Shown: one piece after another, positions 34,294 to 42,870 of the stretch
Position numbering within the stretch: the stretch's first letter is position 1
Layout of the letters: the number at the start of each line of letters is the position of its first letter
NCBI GenBank assembly: GCA_004210455.1
Contig: SEFA01000026.1
Span: forward strand, 1 to 64,000
Length of the DNA: 64,000 bases
Reading direction: 5' to 3'
Source: Rubrivivax sp.
Lineage (GTDB): Bacteria > Pseudomonadota > Gammaproteobacteria > Burkholderiales > Burkholderiaceae_C
Translations under genes and position numbers: made by a program
Notes under the pieces: generated by a model
The model's input: only the letters and a program-made list of their open reading frames with translations
What the model was told of the DNA's origin: nothing
Databases searched by the model: none

Positions 34294-37200
34294 TCAAGCT
34301 GCGTCTGCTGCTGGGCGCGGCAATGCGGGAGGGGGCACCGCCTTTGGAGGCACTAGAGCCGTATCCCCGATCGAAAGCTGGATGCTTCGCGTCATGAAGT
34401 ACAGAAGTTTGCGGTCTGCGGTGAGGATGCCGGACATGAAGCCTTGGCCAAGCAGCGGGAGCAGTTGCGTGATGAACCGACGCTCGACGGCAACTTGGTC
34501 TTTGAGGCGCCAGACGAGAGAGCTCTGTCGGAAAAGCTCAAGCATGTTGTCAACAGACTTCGACGACATGAAGTGCCGCCAGAGAATGTCGTGGCACTTG
34601 TTGAACAGCCAATCCATGCGCTGATTAAACAAGTATGAATACGCTCGCGTGCAATCCAATAACGCTTCCTGAGTCAGTGAGCCCGTCTGATTCAAGGACA
34701 ACTGCGCAAGCTCAAGAGATGCACGAATGAAGTTGTACGCTTCGTTCTCGCGGCGCGCGTTTTGCACAGCCTCCTGCAGGATAGCTTTCTTGCGCTCAGG
34801 GTCCTTGACTTTTGCTGCGCGCTCGATGGCTAGATTGTTGGACACGACGAACGCCTTACGCTTTATGGCTTCTTCTTGCAGGCGCAGCAGTTGGTTGTCT
34901 CGGTCTGCAAGATTTGCGTCGTCGTTTGAGATCGCGATGGCCTTGGCTTGGAGCCCGAGGTTAGTTTTCGGATCAATACGTTGGGCCCGCTGTGCGATGT
35001 CGACGATCTCAGCGCGGTCAACCTTGAGAGACTGACTTGCCAAGGCCAAGCCTAGGAGAACCTGCTGACGCATTGCTTTGGTCTTCGCAGTCTTCTCACA
35101 GATTTTAAGCAACTCGCGAGAACGTTCGCACTCGCCAATCATCCGCAACGCTTGTGCGTACTGAACCCGCGCCAGCTCTAGGTCAAGATCGACAACCAAG
35201 CCGGAGCGTTCATGCAACGGCAGTAGATCGTCATATAGGCCCGCAACGCTTCGATAGTGATCACCGGAGATCAATTGAGCGACAAATGCCGTCGCCAATG
35301 CAAGGGCCGTTTTGGCCTTAGAGGATAGACCACTACCAAGTGCTGCTCTTGTGGCGCGAAGGATCATCGTGCACGCATTGCCAATCTCCCGTGCGCTACA
35401 CCGAGAGTCTTTAAATTTCAGATCCGCCGGCGTACGAATCCCTCGCAACTCCCATTCATCCCCAAAGTAAAGCGACAGGGCTTTCGAACTCAATGTCCTG
35501 AGCTCAGCATCGGAGAGGGATCGAATGATGTACTCGCGTACGGGTCGCCGTACAACTAGCGCGCGACCGTCCTCCGCGATCGAACCTTGATTGCCGATCA
35601 AACTCACGGAAACCGCCTCGACCAACGCAAGTTCGACCAGTCGAGTCGCGTGACCAGGGAAAAACGCGCGCGTGCCGAAGAAGCGTCGCACCCGTGCATA
35701 CTGTTCTCCCTGAGGGAACATCGCCAGCACCTTGAGCAAGGCGTAGGCGCGGCTGCTGACGTCGTCTCTAGCCTCCGCGAGCTCTTGGATCGTCCTGGCC
35801 AAGCTTGGCGAGACGTCGCGGTTGACGATTTGCTTGCCAGCCACATCGGTGTCTATCTCAAGCAAATCCCGGAGGCCCACGACGTCCATTTCCTTGAGTG
35901 CGATGTCAATCTGGAAGGGGATACCGTCGGTGTGGCGGTGCAGCCGCCCGGCAGCATCAGGCTTGGTCAGGTGTGCGCCGCCCTTCGGGTGTGCTCCAAG
36001 GTACAGGGCCGTATCTGGCTCGTCCAATGCAGTCAGCTCAATTACTTGCAACGAGGTATCGCTTGGCGCCGACCGTGACCGAACGATCACGCAGAGTTCG
36101 GGGCAGTAGTCGAGGATGACCTGTACGAGTCCTTGTATCTGCTGCGCAATGGCAGAGGTGTCACCTGTCGCGCTAGCCACCTGCTCCAACTCCACATCGT
36201 CCAGAACGAGAATCGCCTCACCTTCGTCCGCCAAGCCCGAGCACAGGCGTGTGAAGCCGCAGCCAATGCGCTCCGACAAGCCTTCCACCACCTCCTCCTG
36301 CGTGTGGAACTTGTGAAGGTCCAAGTAATAAATCGGTCCGCGACGACCGAGTAATTGGAGCTGGACGCCATAGATGAATTCGTCTCCAGCCAGTCCCCAA
36401 TCGGTGACCAGCCATGCCTGGCGTTTCTCTTTCAATGCGGCAAGAAAGACGCTGCGCTCACCCTTTCGCACAGCGGCATGTGCCTCATTGAACGCCACTG
36501 GTCGAGTCAGGCGCGCGAGCACGTCCTTGATGCCGGTAGTGATGGCAAGAGGATCGATTCGGTCCTCGGGAGCAGGTGTGGGGATGAGTCCCTCAGAGAT
36601 AGTCGTTCCGACAACTGGGTCCAAGACCAAGTCGCAGTAGTTGTCCTCGGTCAACAGCCAGTCTTGATCGGCGACCAGACGCGGTGAAGCACCAGATTTT
36701 TTCCGCAGGATGCGAGGCCAGATTCGTATTGACCGTGCTCCCCCAACGGCAGGAATTTGAATCACGGCATATCCATGACTTCTTTCAATCTTGTCCTCGC
36801 CGTACGACTCTAAGCCAAACAAAGATGCGGCCTGAATCTCATGCCGGATCGGCCCCCCCGAGATTGACGTCGACCTTGAACGTGCCTCGTGCATGTGTCC
36901 GAAGAGATGAGCGTCGAACCTGCCGTCCGTGTTGAGTTCTTCTGCCCAGAGCTTTTGCGATGTGGGATGAAGCCACGCAAGTGGGTGATGCGTGATCAGC
37001 AAACGAAAATCATGCCGTGCACACCAGGCGTCAGGAGCGTTGGCCGTGACACCCATCAGTTGACGCGGATGGACGCACAAGCGACCTAGAAAATCTCCCC
37101 CAGCGCATTGCAACCAAGCTGAATTCAGTCCAATGAGGCCGATGCGATTTGAACCCTTCTGGAATGTGGCCGCGACGTCTCCAGGAAGAATGCCTCTGAC

Positions 37201-37683
37201 GGTCGCTAGGAAGGGTATTGCCGTCCCGACTTGGTCGACCCATGCCTCGTAATTCTCGAACCACTTGGCTACCGCTTGCCGGTAGTGAGAGTCGCTTGAT
37301 TTCCAGAAGTCAGCCTGTACCGCTGCGTCGTCCCACCAGGCGGTCATGACTTTCCCAGCGGGATCCATCTTGGCTGGTCGCGCGAGGTCATGATTGCCAG
37401 GAACGACAAAGAGCTTGGGAACAGAACCCAAGCCCTTGATATGTTCCCAAAGATCGATCAGAAGCCGAGTCAGTTGATCGAATTCATCCGAGCCCGCCTG
37501 CTGCGTCAGGTCGCCCGAGAAGATCACCAGATCCCATGGCCCGGTGCGGGCATGCATGTTTCGCAGGTCTTCGTACAGTGCGGTCCGAAACGTTGGCCAC
37601 ATCCAGTCTTGGCCAATCAATCCCAGGTGCAAGTCGCTCAGATGAAGCACGCGAGTCGGTTCACCAGCACTCTTGTTCTCCAT
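34294..37683 (-). CDS. Metallophosphoesterase / STAND-like NTPase / helical-repeat protein, candidate defence protein
   Basis: 1129 aa. Residues 10-330 form a calcineurin-like metallophosphoesterase with all metal motifs: SDLHLG (D17, H19), SGDLT (D58), PGNHD (96-99), ITHHP (232-233) and FGHMH (262-265). A STAND-like core follows at about 385-680, with TDWGLAGDEF where a Walker A loop is expected (no GK[ST]), a Walker B-like AILVLDDVE near 490, VIVRSRS near 535 and a TDGIPF motif. Residues about 700-1100 are alpha-helical repeats of TPR character. Effector-NTPase-repeat order is the plan of anti-phage STAND proteins; function is inferred. GC content is clearly below that of the neighbours. 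It is divergent from the membrane protein at 37914. Confidence 0.82.
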   Translation of the reverse strand: MENKSAGEPTRVLHLSDLHLGLIGQDWMWPTFRTALYEDLRNMHARTGPWDLVIFSGDLTQQAGSDEFDQLTRLLIDLWEHIKGLGSVPKLFVVPGNHDLARPAKMDPAGKVMTAWWDDAAVQADFWKSSDSHYRQAVAKWFENYEAWVDQVGTAIPFLATVRGILPGDVAATFQKGSNRIGLIGLNSAWLQCAGGDFLGRLCVHPRQLMGVTANAPDAWCARHDFRLLITHHPLAWLHPTSQKLWAEELNTDGRFDAHLFGHMHEARSRSTSISGGPIRHEIQAASLFGLESYGEDKIERSHGYAVIQIPAVGGARSIRIWPRILRKKSGASPRLVADQDWLLTEDNYCDLVLDPVVGTTISEGLIPTPAPEDRIDPLAITTGIKDVLARLTRPVAFNEAHAAVRKGERSVFLAALKEKRQAWLVTDWGLAGDEFIYGVQLQLLGRRGPIYYLDLHKFHTQEEVVEGLSERIGCGFTRLCSGLADEGEAILVLDDVELEQVASATGDTSAIAQQIQGLVQVILDYCPELCVIVRSRSAPSDTSLQVIELTALDEPDTALYLGAHPKGGAHLTKPDAAGRLHRHTDGIPFQIDIALKEMDVVGLRDLLEIDTDVAGKQIVNRDVSPSLARTIQELAEARDDVSSRAYALLKVLAMFPQGEQYARVRRFFGTRAFFPGHATRLVELALVEAVSVSLIGNQGSIAEDGRALVVRRPVREYIIRSLSDAELRTLSSKALSLYFGDEWELRGIRTPADLKFKDSRCSAREIGNACTMILRATRAALGSGLSSKAKTALALATAFVAQLISGDHYRSVAGLYDDLLPLHERSGLVVDLDLELARVQYAQALRMIGECERSRELLKICEKTAKTKAMRQQVLLGLALASQSLKVDRAEIVDIAQRAQRIDPKTNLGLQAKAIAISNDDANLADRDNQLLRLQEEAIKRKAFVVSNNLAIERAAKVKDPERKKAILQEAVQNARRENEAYNFIRASLELAQLSLNQTGSLTQEALLDCTRAYSYLFNQRMDWLFNKCHDILWRHFMSSKSVDNMLELFRQSSLVWRLKDQVAVERRFITQLLPLLGQGFMSGILTADRKLLYFMTRSIQLSIGDTALVPPKAVPPPALPRPAADAA

Positions 37684-37913
37684 TTTCCTTCCTCCCCTTC
37701 CAATCGCTCTGAGCGCCTTTTTCGTATGAGCCGAGAGTAGCAGAGTAAATCCAACAGCCTCCCTCGGAGGAAGGGAGAGTCATCACGAACACGCCATTCG
37801 GATGAGACCGCAACTCCTCAGTTGGCGAGGCAGATTCCGATTGGCTGGCTCGCCTGGTGAGCCACCAGGATGCGAAGCTCCCTCCCACATACATTCCGTG
37901 GGAGGAATCATTG

Positions 37914-38846
37914 ATGGACTTCGTATCCTTTGCCGGCGCTCTGAAAGACCTGTTCTCCGCGCTCTCTGGTTTTGGCTTGACCGCAGGCGGCACGGCCATC
38001 GTCGCGGTCTGCGCTTTGCTTTACAGCCGGACGTCCTCGGCCCACCCGGTGCTTGCCCTGTTGTGGATGCGTTTCTTCGGCAAACTGACCATCGATGATG
38101 CGAAGGTCCAGAAGTATGTAGACGAGCTGAACAGTCTTTCCCGCTTCACCTTCTTCACGCGGATCCGCTCCCAGACCTTGCGTGACGCCCATGGCGTACT
38201 GGACTGGTGCCAGCAATGGAACGTGGCACCTTCGCTGGTGCGCGCGTGCGGAGACAACTTTGATCTGACGCTGCCCGGGCTCAGGAACGGCAAGGGCCCT
38301 AAGGGTTGGTCGCTCGTGTTCCTGTTCTTGATCTTCACACTCATGACGACTGCGGGGATCGGCAGCGCCGCGCTCATGGTGCCGGACGCCGCGCTGGTGA
38401 CGTTCAACGATTCCGGCAACTCACTCTGGTTGTCTGAGACGTCGGCGCTGCGCTTCCCAGTGCGCGGGAAGAAGAGACTTGAACAGCACGACTGCAAAGA
38501 GCCGGGAGGCGAGTTGAGTCAACGCACCGGATTTGCCGAAGGCGAGGTGGAGATCCTGTGCTCGTTCTTCTCGGGCAAGGACAAGTCGCCCGCAGAGTAT
38601 GTGGAGCGGAACGTTCAGCAGAACAGGACCGCGCTCGGCGTGGTGGGCGCGATGAGCCTCGTCTTTGCCTTTGTGATCTGGGGTGAAGTGCGCCGCAACG
38701 TCGCGGCAAGCCAACTGGAAAAACATCTCTTGAGGCACGCAGAACGAGTCAAAGGTCCGCTTACTGAGGGCGACAAGGCCGAGCCAGACGCCCCATCGGT
38801 CGGCGTGCTCGCCATGGATGCGAAGCTCTTGGCCCGGCAGGACTGA
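37914..38846 (+). CDS. Membrane protein of unknown function in the low-GC island
   Basis: 310 aa from the ATG with GGAGG 8 nt upstream. Three hydrophobic segments are visible: about 17-37 (TAGGTAIVAVCALLY), about 130-155 (LVFLFLIFTLMTTAGIGSAA) and about 245-265 (ALGVVGAMSLVFAFVIW). The 100 residues between the last two hold two Cys (HDC and ILCSFF) and may be periplasmic. No family is recognised with confidence. It is divergently transcribed from the metallophosphoesterase-STAND gene across 230 bp and ends 15 nt before a convergent gene, so it may be the partner of the former. Confidence 0.75.
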   Translation: MDFVSFAGALKDLFSALSGFGLTAGGTAIVAVCALLYSRTSSAHPVLALLWMRFFGKLTIDDAKVQKYVDELNSLSRFTFFTRIRSQTLRDAHGVLDWCQQWNVAPSLVRACGDNFDLTLPGLRNGKGPKGWSLVFLFLIFTLMTTAGIGSAALMVPDAALVTFNDSGNSLWLSETSALRFPVRGKKRLEQHDCKEPGGELSQRTGFAEGEVEILCSFFSGKDKSPAEYVERNVQQNRTALGVVGAMSLVFAFVIWGEVRRNVAASQLEKHLLRHAERVKGPLTEGDKAEPDAPSVGVLAMDAKLLARQD

Positions 38847-38861
38847 TGCCCGCTCCCGACA

Positions 38862-39377
38862 TTAGCTCGCCGATCCCCCGAACCGCACCCGCTCCGGCTC
38901 TTCCATCGCCTTCGGCGTGCTGCTGGCCAGGCAGTTGGTCGAGTCGTCGAGCGTCAGCACGAAGTTGTTGATCGGGTTGTTGAACTGGTAGCTGAGCGAG
39001 TAGATCGCGCCATACACGCCCGGCGGCGGACGCGACGGATCGAAGTAGGCGCCGAACACCCACTTGCCGTAGATCCCCAGCGGCGACTGCTCGTACCGCT
39101 GGCCCTCGAAGGTCGTCTGCGCCTTCATGATCTGCGTGGCGGGGTTGATGGTGTGCTTGCTCACCGACTTCTTGCCGAGCAGCCTGCCGAACTTCTCGCG
39201 GCAGACCGCGTCCTTCGACGGATCGGCCGAGCCGTTCTTCTGCAGACCGATGATCGACTTGATCTCGGTGGTCGTCATGCCTTCCTTGGGCACGCTCGGT
39301 GGATCCCCGGCCGCCTGGGCCGCGAAGGCCGACAGCAGCAGAGGGAGTGGGGCGACGGAGACGTGACGCTGTGCCAT
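38862..39377 (-). CDS. Secreted protein of unknown function
   Basis: 171 aa from ATG 39377, preceded by AAGGA 8 nt upstream. A signal peptide is visible (SVAPLPLLLSAFAAQAAG). The mature part has FDPSRPPPGVYGAIYSLSYQ and a Cys near each end (AVCREKF, STNCLASS) that may pair. No family is recognised. It is divergent from the GH16 glucanase gene, with a LacI-type palindrome between them, which hints at joint control. Confidence 0.7.
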   Translation of the reverse strand: MAQRHVSVAPLPLLLSAFAAQAAGDPPSVPKEGMTTTEIKSIIGLQKNGSADPSKDAVCREKFGRLLGKKSVSKHTINPATQIMKAQTTFEGQRYEQSPLGIYGKWVFGAYFDPSRPPPGVYGAIYSLSYQFNNPINNFVLTLDDSTNCLASSTPKAMEEPERVRFGGSAS

Positions 39378-39535
39378 GGTGTGAAGTCCTTTCGCGCCGG
39401 CACTTGCCGGCGGGGCCATGGTCGAGGGGCGCCGGACGGCCGCCCATCGGCGCGCGGCTGAATCCGGGGACTCCCGAATCCTGAGCTCACACACCGACCC
39501 CTGCTTTCAAGCCGTTTCAATCCAAAACCCCATTT

Positions 39536-39555
39536 TTCTGAAAGCGCTTTCAGAA
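39536..39555. promoter_or_regulatory. Perfect 20-bp palindrome with AAAGCGCTTT core (LacI-family-type operator)
   Basis: The half site TTCTGAAAGC is followed by its exact reverse complement. AAAGCGCTTT-type cores are typical of LacI-family operators that control sugar genes. It is 129 nt upstream of the GH16 glucanase ATG and 158 nt upstream of the divergent secreted protein. No LacI gene is in the window. The rest of the 307-bp gap shows no gene. Confidence 0.6.
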
Positions 39556-39684
39556 TCCGGATTTCTTGCCTAGGATGGTGGTCGCAGGAGACAAGTACGG
39601 ACCGGACGAGCGACGACAGAGCGCTGGCCGGGCCGCGCCCATCGGTGCCCTGCAGCCACCATCGAAACCTCTTGGAGATCTGGA

Positions 39685-41469
39685 ATGGGATTGCAGAACC
39701 GCTTTGCGGCGCAGGGACTCCTGCGCGCCACCGCGCTGGGCTTGTTGGTCACTGCCGCCGCGCAGGCCAATGCCAGCGTGACCAACCCGACCATCGGCCG
39801 CCTGCTGTGGTCGGAGGAATTCAACGGATCGGCGCTGAATGCCGCGACCTGGACGCCGTACGACGGCAACGGCTGCCAGATCAATCTCTGCGGCTACGGC
39901 AATGCCGAGCTGGAGTACTACAGCCCGAACAACCTCTCGATCGCGGACGTGCCGTTCGAGCCCGGCACGCGGGCGCTGGCGATCCGCGCGCTGCGTCAGA
40001 CCATCGGCAGCAACGAGTTCACCTCCGGGAAGATCGACTCCTTCAACAAGGTGCAGGTCAAGTACGGGATGATCGAGATCCGCATGGCGACGCCGCAGCT
40101 GCAGACCGGCCTGTGGCCGGCCGCGTGGCTGCTGGGCACCAGCCCGCAGGCCTGGCCGCGCAAGGGCGAGATCGACATCGCCGAGCTGGGCCACAAGTCG
40201 TCGGCCTGGGCCGCGGCGGGCGCGCCGGGACCGGACTACTTCGTCGGCGCCAACGTGATCACCTGGGCGGAAGCCGCCTGCGTGCCGGGCAATGAATCCT
40301 GCGCGGCCTCGACGGCGTGGCAGACCAAGAACTGGTACAAGCCGACGACCTCGTTCGCGAACCGCTTCGTCAAGTACCGCTTCTACTGGACCGAGAGCCA
40401 GATGCGCTTCACCGTCGTCGACAACGACGGCGAGCACGACATGTACAACCAGCCGCTGCCGGTGAACACCGAGGCCCTGCGTGCGCCGTACTACTTCCTG
40501 CTGAACCTGGCGGTCGGCGGCAACTTCACCGACGCGGCGAACCCGTCGCAGGTGACGGCGCCGCTGCCGGGCACGATGTACGTGGACTACGTCCGCGTGT
40601 ACGAGCTCGACGGCAAGGGCGAGGTGAAGCTGGGCAACCAGACCGTGCCGGAAGCGGCGGGCAAGTTCGGCGTGTTCACGGACAACACGGCGATCACCAA
40701 CAAGCTGGTGGCGGGCACCACGTCCGACATCTTCCTGTGGAACGGCGCGTCGACCGGCGCGGGCAACATCCAGCCGGCCGAGGGCACCAACGTCATCGCA
40801 TGGAGCTACAACACGCCGGGGCAGTGGTTCGGCGGCGGCATCCAGGCGCGTCAGCTGCGTGACCTGACGAACTACCGCAACGGCAACCTGAAGTTCCGCA
40901 TCAAGATCCCGGCGAACGTGTCGTTCAACATCGGCATCGGCGATACCTACACCAACCAGAACTGGGTCAACTTCCCGGCGAACACGACGGCCTTCGGCCT
41001 GGTGCGCAACGGCGAGTGGGCGACGGCGACGGTGCCGATCTCGACGCTGATCGGACCGAAGGTCGCGCTGCAGTCGATCGCGGACATCTTCATGTTCTCG
41101 GGCGACAACACCAAGCTGCCGGCGCAGGCCTTCCAGTTCGCGATCGACGACGTGTACTGGGACACGGGCACGACGACCACGCCGACCGATCCGAACCCGC
41201 CGACCACCCCGACGACCCCGGACGGCATCAGCCAGCCGACGGCGACCACGGTGAAGTTCTCGCAAGGGACGGGCACCTGGGCCGACGTGCACTACACGGT
41301 CAACGGCGGCGGCCAGCTGAACGTGCGCATGCTCAAGGAAGGCAGCGGCAACGCCTACACGGTGTCAGGTCTGAAGAAGGGCGACATCGTGCGCTTCAAC
41401 TTCACGTACTGGGACCCGGCGCGCAACGGCGCGTACGACACGGCCCAACAGAGCTACACGCTGAAGTGA
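39685..41469 (+). CDS. Secreted GH16 endo-beta-1,3-glucanase with C-terminal carbohydrate-binding modules
   Basis: 594 aa. Signal peptide about 1-30 (LLVTAAAQANAS). The GH16 domain spans about 35-310 with the catalytic ExDxxE motif GEIDIAELG near residue 168. A second beta-rich module (about 320-495) contains QWFGGGIQ and DVYWD and may bind carbohydrate. After a Thr/Pro linker the last 85 residues (VHYTVNGGGQLNVRM, FNFTYWDPA) resemble CBM56, a beta-1,3-glucan binder. It probably degrades laminarin or fungal/algal beta-glucan outside the cell. Two hairpins follow the stop codon. Confidence 0.9.
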   Translation: MGLQNRFAAQGLLRATALGLLVTAAAQANASVTNPTIGRLLWSEEFNGSALNAATWTPYDGNGCQINLCGYGNAELEYYSPNNLSIADVPFEPGTRALAIRALRQTIGSNEFTSGKIDSFNKVQVKYGMIEIRMATPQLQTGLWPAAWLLGTSPQAWPRKGEIDIAELGHKSSAWAAAGAPGPDYFVGANVITWAEAACVPGNESCAASTAWQTKNWYKPTTSFANRFVKYRFYWTESQMRFTVVDNDGEHDMYNQPLPVNTEALRAPYYFLLNLAVGGNFTDAANPSQVTAPLPGTMYVDYVRVYELDGKGEVKLGNQTVPEAAGKFGVFTDNTAITNKLVAGTTSDIFLWNGASTGAGNIQPAEGTNVIAWSYNTPGQWFGGGIQARQLRDLTNYRNGNLKFRIKIPANVSFNIGIGDTYTNQNWVNFPANTTAFGLVRNGEWATATVPISTLIGPKVALQSIADIFMFSGDNTKLPAQAFQFAIDDVYWDTGTTTTPTDPNPPTTPTTPDGISQPTATTVKFSQGTGTWADVHYTVNGGGQLNVRMLKEGSGNAYTVSGLKKGDIVRFNFTYWDPARNGAYDTAQQSYTLK

Positions 41470-41492
41470 GCTGAAGTGAACGCTTGAACGGG

Positions 41493-41516
41493 GCGCCCCG
41501 GAACACTCCGGGGCGC
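41493..41516 (+). terminator. GC-rich hairpin after the glucanase gene
   Basis: A 10-bp stem GCGCCCCGGA (41493-41502) pairs with 41507-41516 around the loop ACAC. There is no T-run after it, so it may be a weak terminator or an mRNA 3' stabiliser ahead of the hairpin at 41541. Confidence 0.5.
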
Positions 41517-41540
41517 TCCCTTCGACAGACGTCTTGTCGC

Positions 41541-41562
41541 AAAGCCGCCTTCGGGCGGCTTT
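41541..41562 (+). terminator. Rho-independent-type terminator
   Basis: Stem AAAGCCGCC (41541-41549), loop TTCG, complementary arm GGCGGCTTT (41554-41562), followed by TGTCATT. It closes the GH16 transcription unit. Confidence 0.7.
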
Positions 41563-41708
41563 GTCATTGGGCGCGGGGTCGTCGCACGGCGTGGCGAAGA
41601 AAATTCTCGAGGCGCTGTAACTTCGGAGGCGGCGGCCCCGAATAGAAGGGTGCGGAACGCGCAGGAGCGCTCCGCTTCATCAACCTGAACCTTCTTTCGG
41701 AGTGCCCC

Positions 41709-41996
41709 ATGATCAGCAAGACCCAATCCGCCGCCCTGGCCGCCGCCGCCGCGATGTTCGCCCTGTCCGTCCAGGCGGCGCCCGCCCCCCAGGGCAGCAG
41801 CGGCCTGGCCGTGGCTGCCAGCGACAAGGTGCACTGCTACGGCGTGCACGAGTGCAAGGGCAACGCGGACTGCAAGACCACGGAAAACGCCTGCAAGGGC
41901 CAGAACGCCTGCAAGGGCCACAGCTTCAAGGGCATGACCGCGGCGTCGTGCCTGAGCGCCGGCGGCACGATCGGCGATCTGGCCGCGAAGAAGTAA
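41709..41996 (+). CDS. bufA: Bufferin-type RiPP precursor (BufA2-like)
   Basis: 95 aa. Signal peptide about 1-24 ([17 protein letters not shown]), then a Cys-rich core with six Cys: [27 protein letters not shown]. This matches the small periplasmic precursors encoded with DUF692 enzymes. In characterised bufferins, selected Cys are converted to a modified heterocycle that binds copper. GGAG 6 nt before the ATG supports the start. The DUF692 gene starts 4 nt after its stop, giving a bufABC operon. Confidence 0.88.
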   Translation: MISKTQSAALAAAAAMFALSVQAAPAPQGSSGLAVAASDKVHCYGVHECKGNADCKTTENACKGQNACKGHSFKGMTAASCLSAGGTIGDLAAKK

Positions 41997-42000
41997 GCCT

Positions 42001-42870
42001 GTGGCGCCCGGACCCGCATCGCGCGTCGCGCGGACCAGCCCGGGCTTCGGCCTGGGGCTGCGCAGCACGCACTATCGAGACTTCCTCGACGCGCCCCAGC
42101 CGGTCGACTGGCTGGAGGTGATCTCGGAGAACTACCTCGTGCCCGGCGGCAAGCCCTTGGCGATGCTGGACGGCATCCGCGCGACGTATCCGATGGTGAT
42201 GCACGGCGTTTCGATGAACCTGGGCGCCGTGGCGGGCCTGGACGCGGACTACCTGCGGCAGCTGGCGTCGCTGGCCCGTCGCGTGGAGCCGCTCTGGGTG
42301 TCCGATCACCTGTGCTGGACCGGCGCCCACGGCCGCAACCTGCACGACCTGCTCCCCTTGCCCTACACCGAGGAGGCCCTGCGGGTGGTGGTGCGCAACA
42401 TCGGTCAGGCGCAGGACGCGCTGGGCCGAAGGCTGGTGGTCGAGAACGTCTCCAGCTATCTGGACTACGCGGACTCCAGCCTGACGGAAGCGCAGTTCGT
42501 GGCCGAGGTCGCGCGACGTGCCGACTGCCTGCTGCTGGTCGACGTGAACAACATCCATGTGAGCGCCGTGAATCACGGATTCGATGCGCTCGCCTACCTC
42601 GATGCCTTGCCCGCGGAACGCGTGCAGCAGATCCACGTCGCCGGTCACAGCGACCACGGCGACCATCTGATCGACACGCACGACCAGCCGGTGGCCGAGC
42701 CGGTCTGGCAGCTGTACGCGGAGGCGCTCCGGCGATTCGGCCCGGTGGCGACGATGATCGAACGGGACGACCACATTCCGCCGTTGTCGGAACTGCTGGA
42801 GGAACTCGACCAGGCCCGCGCGATCACCGCGACCCTCTGGCCTGGCCAAGGCGAAAGGAAGGCCGCATGA
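42001..42870 (+). CDS. bufB: DUF692 / MNIO-family RiPP-modifying enzyme
   Basis: 289 aa TIM-barrel enzyme of the multinuclear non-haem iron oxidase (DUF692) family. Visible metal-ligand motifs include [46 protein letters not shown] and MIERDDHIP. It would oxidise Cys residues of the BufA precursor. The start is GTG 42001, 4 nt after the bufA stop; no good ATG exists upstream. Its TGA overlaps the bufC ATG, so B and C are coupled. Confidence 0.92.
   Translation: MAPGPASRVARTSPGFGLGLRSTHYRDFLDAPQPVDWLEVISENYLVPGGKPLAMLDGIRATYPMVMHGVSMNLGAVAGLDADYLRQLASLARRVEPLWVSDHLCWTGAHGRNLHDLLPLPYTEEALRVVVRNIGQAQDALGRRLVVENVSSYLDYADSSLTEAQFVAEVARRADCLLLVDVNNIHVSAVNHGFDALAYLDALPAERVQQIHVAGHSDHGDHLIDTHDQPVAEPVWQLYAEALRRFGPVATMIERDDHIPPLSELLEELDQARAITATLWPGQGERKAA

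Noticed and set aside
33704-38846. Intact Tn7-type element at glmS
   Set aside because: No tns genes, target duplication or Tn7-like end repeats are visible; only the glmS fragment and two cargo-like genes are present.
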